A DNA stretch of 64,000 nt from Bugulina stolonifera (taxonomy: Eukaryota; Bryozoa; Gymnolaemata; Cheilostomatida; Bugulidae): the NCBI GenBank assembly GCA_935421135.1, contig OW285197.1, forward strand, positions 992,001 to 1,056,000, given 5' to 3'. Below, piece after piece: positions 57,970 through 64,000 of the stretch; the stretch's first letter is position 1; each line of letters opens with the position of its first letter. A program made the translations under genes and the position numbers. The notes beneath the pieces were generated by a model. It did no database searches. It worked only from the letters and a program-made list of their open reading frames with translations, and was not told the origin of the DNA.

Positions 57970-59411
57970 TTACTCATCTTCATCAGAAGTCGTAGGAGCT
58001 ATAATGTTTACGACTTCGGTCTCAGCATACTCTAATTGATATGCTCCAGCTCCAAACTCTTGACACAGTCTTACCTACAAGATGATTTTAGTTTTTTACT
58101 CAGACGAATATCACTCAAGGTGGACAAAGCAAGAAATCTATACTTCTTTATGTTGTTGGTCCCTTACCATATCTGCTGATTTGTAGAGGTGAGCTAGTTG
58201 TTGAGGGGTTTCACTTTTGTAGTTACGAACTTCAGAATCAGCTCCCAATCTTAGACATGTATGTAGACATTCGTAGTCTTCATTCTCTATGGCAATGTGA
58301 GATGGGGCGTATCCATCTCCCATTCGCTATAATATCAAACAAGAGAATAGAATTAAACTCCCCATCTAACTTATCAATTCGATCTACTCTACTTTTATTC
58401 CACTGTAATGTATTCACTTACCCTCATATCTAAGTCAGCCCGAGTATTTTTTTTTAGTACCTTTAGTGCCTCTCTATGCTTGCTGCTATGCGCTGTTTCA
58501 ACAATGAGGTGGACTACACTCCTTCCATCATGATTGTAGCTCTGTACATTGTCTTGGGGAAGTGATTTGTAAGGAACTCTGAAGTATGGATGCTTTACTT
58601 CTGCTCTGGTCAAACTTGTGGTTAGAGCATGAATAACCTTAGCTCTACCCAGACGTGCAGCAATGCGAAGGGGGGTGTCACCTTCCAAATAAACATTAGC
58701 AATATAGATAAGTACCGAATTGTTACAAGTTTTGCAACACTTTATTTTTTAACAAGCAATGCATGCAAACATTGGTGCTATAAAACACTAACCCCAAGCA
58801 TCGGCTATTGCTCCATCCGCTCCCCTTGTGATGATGAGGCGAATTAGTGAATCCGAACAATAAGACTGTACAGTTAGGTGAAGTAACGTCTGCCGATTCG
58901 CATTCTTTGTATTCAGTTGTTTGTGACTCCTCGCAACAAATACCGCGAGTGCAACGGCTCTCTCATCTCTATCTCGGGCTGCTTCTAGTACCTCACTACA
59001 TCATTTAGCATGATATTTGTTTTTCACATAGTTGAGAGGTAGTTATATGGGAAATTTGTCTATCATATTTTATTTTGATCATAAAAGACAATACGAAACA
59101 AAAAAAAAATAGTTGGAAGTATGTATAACTTACAACTCTTCATCCTTTCCATCTTGCTCCCAAAAGATAGAACGAATTTCTTCTAGTAACTGTGTGCTAA
59201 GCTTATTACGAATATCGGTTAAAGGATCCCATTTCTGCCAGTCTAGAGGTAAGCTTTTTTGGAGAAAGAGCTCAGACACCCCCTCAAATAAGTCTTTATT
59301 CTCATACTTGCTTTGTTCTGTACATCTTTCCACTGTTACCTTCATCAGCTCTTGGTTTATAGGAGTCATTAGCTTGTTGCTATACTCGCTTGATCCATAT
59401 CCACTTTCCAT
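57970..59411 (-). CDS. Ankyrin-repeat protein of Polinton 2, five exons, 334 residues
   Basis: Exons: 59411-59134, 58995-58793, 58681-58422, 58326-58168, 58074-57970 (TAA at 57970). All borders are GT-AG, introns are 92-138 bp, and the phases join to a 1005-bp frame. The first exon (about 93 residues) is a non-repeat acidic domain. Exons 2-4 contain ankyrin-type segments: RQTLLHLTV with LIITRGAD, GDTPLRIAARLGR, GRSVVHLIVETAHSSKHREA and YAPSHIAIENEDYECLHTCL with LRLGAD. The end is acidic (TSDEDE). Ankyrin proteins mediate protein binding, and in large DNA viruses many act on host factors; that role here is only a possibility. A TATA box lies about 90 bp upstream. Spliced genes are not unusual in Polintons. 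Confidence 0.82.
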
Positions 59412-59496
59412 GCTATTTGTGTGCTAACCTTCTTTAATTTCTATTAAGAACAGACTGGAGCTAGAAAGAGTTAACTAAACTACTGTTTCCACCTCT

Positions 59497-59506
59497 CTTT
59501 ATATAG
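59497..59506 (-). promoter_or_regulatory. TATA box of the ankyrin-repeat gene
   Basis: Minus-strand CTATATAAAG about 86-95 bp upstream of the ATG at 59411, between the gene and the CATCGGG minisatellite. Confidence 0.65.
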
Positions 59507-59569
59507 TGAATAAAAAGATACAAATAAAGCTGATTGGCTAACAGCATATACATTGGAGCGCATTGGAAA

Positions 59570-60780
59570 CACATCAGAGTGCATCGAATCACATCGGGAA
59601 AGATCGAAAACACATAGGGAAACATCGAAACACATCGGGAAAGGTCGAAAACACATCGGGGGAGGTCGAAAACACATCGGGACACATCGAATCACATCGG
59701 GGGAGGTCGAAAACACATCGGGACACATCGAATCACATCGGGGGAGGTCGAAAACACATCGGGGACACATCGAATCACACCGGGGGAGGTCGAAAACACA
59801 TCAGGTCACATCGAATCACATCGGGGGAGGTCGAAAACACATCGAATCACATCGGGGGAGGTCGAAAACACATCGAATCACATCGGGGGAGGTCGAAAAC
59901 ACATCGGGGGAGGTCAAAAACACATCGAATCACATCGGGGGAGGTCGAAAACACATCGGGGGAAGTCGAAAACACATCGGGACACATCGAATCACATCGG
60001 GGGAGGTCGAAAACACATCGGGACACATCGAATCACATCGGGGGAGGTCGAAAACACATCGGGACACATCGGGGGAGGTCGAAAACACATCGAATCACAT
60101 CGGGGGAGGCCGAAAACACATCGAATCACATCGGGGGAGGTCGAAAACACATCGAATCACATCGGGGGAGGTCGAAAACACATCGAATCACATCGGGGGA
60201 GGTCGAAAACACATCGGGGGAGGTCGAAAACACATCGGGACACATCGAATCACATCGGGGGAGGTCGAAAACACATCGGGACACATCGAATCACATCGGG
60301 AGAGGTCGAAAACACATCGGGTCACATCGAATCACATCGGGGGAGGTCGAAAACACATCGAATCACATCGGGGGAGGTCGAAAACACATCGGGGAGGTCA
60401 AAAACACATCGAATCACATCGGGGGAGGTCGAAAACACATCGGGGGAGGTCGAAAACACATCGGGACACATCGAATCACATCGGGGGAGGTCGAAAACAC
60501 ATCGGGACACATCGAATCACATCGGGGGAGGTCGAAAACACATCGGGACACATCGAATCACATCGGGGGAGGTCGAAAACACATCGGGACACATCGGGGG
60601 AGGTCGAAAACACATCGAATCACATCGGGGGAGGCCGAAAACACATCGAATCACATCGGGGGAGGTCGAAAACACATCGAATCACATCGGGGGAGGTCGA
60701 AAACACATCGGATTACATCGGGTTACATCGGGTTACATCGGGTTACATCGGGTTACATCGAATCACATCGGGATGCAATA
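59570..60780. repeat. CATCGGG-type minisatellite between divergent promoters (element 2)
   Basis: About 1.2 kb made of two interchanging modules, ACATCGGGGGAGGTCGAAAAC and ACATCGAATCACATCGGG, plus ACATCGGGACACATCG. Near 60712-60760 the unit changes to ATCGGGTTAC. Open frames of 412 and 438 codons here are repeat artefacts. It has the same position and CATCGGG core as the element 1 array (10433-10672), but with a different, longer unit. Confidence 0.92.
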
Positions 60781-60828
60781 AATCAGACTAAAAAAAGGCA
60801 AATCACTTATGATTGGACAGAGATTTCC

Positions 60829-60836
60829 ATAAAAGC
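60829..60836 (+). promoter_or_regulatory. TATA box of the rightward Polinton 2 gene
   Basis: CATAAAAG with an upstream inverted CCAAT box (GATTGGAC, about 60811), 108-115 bp before the ATG at 60944. Confidence 0.55.
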
Positions 60837-60943
60837 AAGCGTGAGAGAGGATTTTTATCATTACCACTCAACCACCTAGTAAAGACTTGCAACTCTGTGG
60901 ATATTTACTAATTTCTCTGAATAAACATCACTCAACAATTAAT

Positions 60944-63871
60944 ATGGTGAGTAAACTTATTTTAATATGTATTTTACTATGAATTTACTCATTTGAGTTA
61001 ACATTGGGACTAATTCTATTTTAGTAGTGATATAATACTCCCTTGGTATGACCAGAGCTTAGAAACTTTGTAAGCTTATGTATTAAACTGTTTTGATTCT
61101 CAACATGAGAGCAAGTATGTAGAGATCTGATCTGTCTATACTACAATTTGTGTGACCGGAGCTTAGAAGCTTTATATGTGGTGAGATTTATTTTCAATAT
61201 GAGTAGTTATACCACTAGTAGTGTAATAAGTATCAAAACAGTTTATTACCACTTGTACTGGCTATACTAGTACATCCTAGCTATTTTAATATGTATTTTA
61301 ATATGAACTTACTCATTTGAGTTAACATTGGGGCTAATTATATTTTAGTAGTGGTATAATTCTCCTTTGGTATGTCCAGGGCTTAAAAACGTTGTAAGCT
61401 TATATATTAAACTGTTTTGATTCTCAACATGAGAGCATGTGTGTAGAGATCTGCTCTGTCTATACTACAATCAGTGTGACCAGAGCTTAGAAACTTTATT
61501 ATAAGTGGTTATACCCATAGATATAATATAAACACTAGATAGGACACCCTGTGTTAATGCTCCAATGCTCTTTGTCCTACTAAATTATGGAAAATCCCCA
61601 CGACGTAACGTAATCTCACCATGATACTTGCAGCCTGCAATCATGATTCACACTATATATTATAATGGTGTACTGCAGAATAAACTAGCACCACTTTGGT
61701 TTAAATCAAGCCCTGCTGCCATAATATCTGTAACCTGGCAAATTGATGTCTGCATAGCACATTACCACATAACAAGCTATCAAATGGTACTAAATACTAA
61801 CTATTTACCCTGTCTAAAAGGGCTAAAAAGTGCTAATGTAAACCTACTATACAATATGCACGTTTCAATAGAGCACTGCACAGTAGTTAGGCTGTTTCCA
61901 AAGTCCTTGTGTTTTGACATATTAATGTTCTGCAAATTTATTACCATGAAAACATCTGTCAAGTGAGGCTAATGTTCATTGCCACCTCCCCAAAAGTAAT
62001 TAATTTGTTCAAATATTTGAAATTATATTTGTGCCAAGTATAAAAATTGGAGCTGCATGCTGTTTTGCCAATAGCTAAACATGTGCTGACCATGTTACAG
62101 TATATCTACAAAATGTAGTGCCACAGATAATTGCAAAACAATGTTTATGTTCTCCAGCAATGTAATTATTAGTTTCTCCAACAATTTGATTATAAAAATA
62201 ATTATAAAACTGGTATTGTAGGTGAATGTTATCCTTGCTAAATGTTGTTGTACATAATTATTCTACTCAGCTACTGCCGCAGGTTTCCTATATCGCCCAC
62301 TTTAGATGTTTCATGATGTATGCGAATAGTGCAGTACCTGCTGATAACTGTTTTTATAAGAGAGGTGCTATGGCTAGCACATGAAAGTCGCTGGGGAATG
62401 TTATTTGTGGCAGCATAGGAGAGCGTTCTGATAACAGTTTTCTTATGTATTAGCTTACACATTCCTTCAGCTTGCAATATCTGTCTGATAGATTTCTCAG
62501 CAACCTGGCAGAGTTCAGTGACAATAGGGTTGGGGTTGCATTACAGCATTGCAGGTGATTTCCAAGTTTTAAAAGTTATTACCTTTGTAGTAGATGTTGA
62601 TGCTGACTCATAATCTTGCTTATCCATGGTTCAAAATTTAGCAAATCCTACATAGTCTCCCAAGACCTAACAAACTTTCTAATAGGTAGAACATATATAG
62701 ACTAATACGTCATGTATGTGTAAAAGCTAAATGCAAAGTGAAACATCACTGGAGTATGGAGTATCTACACACTGTAAGGCTGCCTGCTGTGAGCATGGGC
62801 AGTATTATTTTATATCCATGGGTTGATATGACGTGTTCAAATCATGCCACTATATTTTAATATAATGCAGTGTCAATAAACTAAGCTATGTTACTCACTA
62901 TGTTACTCAGCTATGTTACTCAGCTATGTTACTCACTATGTTACTCAGCTATGTTACTTACTTTAACATGGTCAGCACATGTTTAGCTATTGGCAAAACA
63001 GCATGCAGCTCCAATTTTTATACTTAGGACAAATATAATTTCAAATATGTGAACAAATTAATTACTTTTGGGGAGGTGGCAATGAACATTAGCCTCACTT
63101 GACAGATTTTTTCATGGTAATAAATTTGCAGAACATTAATATGTCAAAACACAAGGACTTTGGAAACAGTTTTATAATTAAAGCAGCCTAATTACTGTGC
63201 AGTGCTCTATTGAAACATGCATGTAGTAGGTTTACATTAGCACTTTTTAGCCGTTTTAGACAGGGTAAATAGGTAGTGTTTAGTACCATTTGATAGCTTG
63301 TTATGTGGTAATGTGCTATGCAGACATCAATTTGCCAGGTTACAGATATTATGGCAGCAGGGCTTGATTTAAACCAAAGTGGTGCTAGTTTATTCTGCAG
63401 TACACCATTATAATATATAGTGTGAATCATGATTGCAGGCTGCAAGTATCATGGTGAGATTACGTTACGTCGTGGGGATTTTCCATAATTTAGTAGGACA
63501 AAGAGCATTGGAGCATTAACACAGGGTGTCCTATCTAGTGTTTATATTATATCTATGGTTATACCACTGTAGTGTTTCTTTCTTTAGTAGCTATGTTGCA
63601 TTAGTAGTTCCATCTACTTGACTCATGCTTTGGTATATGTTTATTGCTCTACATATACTTACAGGCTTCTACATCTAAATATCAAAGAAAGAAATATATA
63701 AGAAAAATTAAAACATCAAAAAAAGGTATGAAGTATATGATTACGTATGATTCGGAAGACAGAAGACGAATCTCGAGGAAAAGAATCCCATCTCCAGAAA
63801 TGGTTAGTCTATTATCTTATTTGTTCACACATGCATTACACCTTCAATCCACTATGGTGTTGGGTTTCTAA
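60944..63871 (+). CDS. Rightward Polinton 2 gene, 5' end, with a one-codon first coding exon (partial, speculative)
   Basis: ATG at 60944-60946 is followed directly by a consensus donor GTGAGT. A good acceptor (TATACTTACAG) at 63664 opens an in-frame basic exon from 63665 (ASTSKYQRKKYIRKIKTSKK). It is open to a TAA at 63869-63871, but donor-like sites at 63726 (GTATGAAG) and 63803 (GTTAGTC) suggest that it splices on beyond the window. The promoter position and the intact ATG/donor pair support the model. The product is unrecognised. The 2.7-kb intron is mostly a foldback element. Confidence 0.45.
61515..63558. mobile_element. Foldback (long inverted repeat) element, 2,044 bp
   Basis: Arms of about 590 bp (61515 to about 62100 and, inverted, about 62962-63558) starting CCATAGATATAATATAAACA, with a unique centre of about 860 bp. 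It is flanked by a perfect 6-bp duplication TTATAC (61509-61514 and 63559-63564). The same frame appears in both arms (MQPAIMIHTIYYNGVLQNKL) and is probably a chance frame. No transposase. The superfamily is uncertain; the 6-bp duplication is uncommon. Confidence 0.88.
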
Positions 63872-64000
63872 GATGTCAAAGGAGATTACTGACATTTCTT
63901 CAGAAGTACATGTTAGTTACACATAATGATGATGTACTTTTTTATACTATAAGCCTCTTACCATGTCTAGAATGTCAAAAGAGACTACTTCCTTTTTAAA

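Larger units (their letters stand above)
56770..64000. mobile_element. Polinton element 2, one end (runs off the window)
   Basis: It starts AGTAGGATAGTC, matching the element 1 terminus with one change, preceded by GTCGAG (56764-56769), the expected target duplication if the far end agrees. The terminal repeat, the subterminal AT-rich block and the divergent-promoter arrangement all match the right end of element 1 in inverse orientation. It carries a spliced ankyrin-repeat gene and the start of a rightward gene. The capsid and integrase block is not in the window. It appears inserted 17-20 bp inside an LTR end (TGTAATGGTTTTTGGGGTCG precedes it). Confidence 0.88.

Noticed and set aside
59553..60879. 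412- and 438-codon frames of Ser/His/Arg/Gly repeats
   Set aside because: Two frames of the same CATCGGG minisatellite between promoters; no start context or codon bias.
61628..63445. 112- and 85-codon frames with the same protein start in opposite orientation
   Set aside because: They are the same sequence in the two arms of the foldback element, with no domain; most likely chance frames.
1..64000. tRNA or rRNA genes
   Set aside because: No stretch with recognisable tRNA A/B boxes in cloverleaf context or rRNA core sequence was noticed, but a covariance-model search was not possible.

Overview
Organism. This is nuclear DNA of an invertebrate animal. It is AT-rich, has GT-AG introns, TATA boxes, AATAAA signals and many transposons, and carries two receptor-like genes built from animal extracellular modules (SEA, EGF, sushi, fibrinogen C-terminal domain). 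Many introns are only about 90-300 bp and most module exons are in phase 1. A sponge or another early-branching marine invertebrate would fit, but the sequence does not prove a taxon.

Layout. (1) 133-21888, plus strand: 3' part of a single-pass receptor gene (SEA, EGF, two sushi domains, membrane segment, NPxY tail); the start lies outside the window. (2) 948-12080: a complete Polinton/Maverick (adintovirus-like) element inside the 12.7-kb SEA-domain intron of that gene, in the same orientation. It has about 660-bp inverted repeats and a perfect 6-bp target-site duplication. It encodes a packaging ATPase, DD35E/chromodomain integrase, minor and major capsid proteins, a pVI/pX-like protein, an adenain-type protease and several unknown proteins, all with open frames. 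No DNA polymerase gene is present. A 533-bp hAT-like MITE sits in the remaining minus-strand gene. (3) 23111-49516, minus strand: a 25-exon, 1123-codon gene that can be followed from signal peptide to stop. It encodes a coiled-coil stalk, a fibrinogen-related (FReD) domain, one membrane segment and a long cytoplasmic tail. Its introns are full of minisatellites, several built on its own splice junctions, and one holds a 4.9-kb element flanked by TTAA. (4) 49517-56769: intergenic DNA with MITEs, LTR fragments and duplicated GC-rich blocks. (5) 56770-64000: one end of a second Polinton with the same terminal repeat. It carries a five-exon ankyrin-repeat gene, a CATCGGG minisatellite between divergent promoters, and the start of a rightward gene whose first intron is occupied by a 2-kb foldback element. 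This Polinton runs off the window.

How it fits together. The two receptor genes are tail to tail (stops at 21888 and 23111), and both end in tandemly repeated cytoplasmic codons. In the Polintons, the structural genes of element 1 run rightward from a TATA box just inside the left terminal repeat. The region near the other end is organised alike in both elements: terminal repeat, AT-rich block with AATAAA motifs, then divergent promoters separated by a CATCGGG-type minisatellite. Element 1 keeps the virion and integration genes but has lost most of the genes flanking its divergent promoter. Element 2 still has at least one of them.

Limits. Exon boundaries were placed by eye from splice signals and reading phase. 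No similarity search was run, so family names rest on recognisable motifs.
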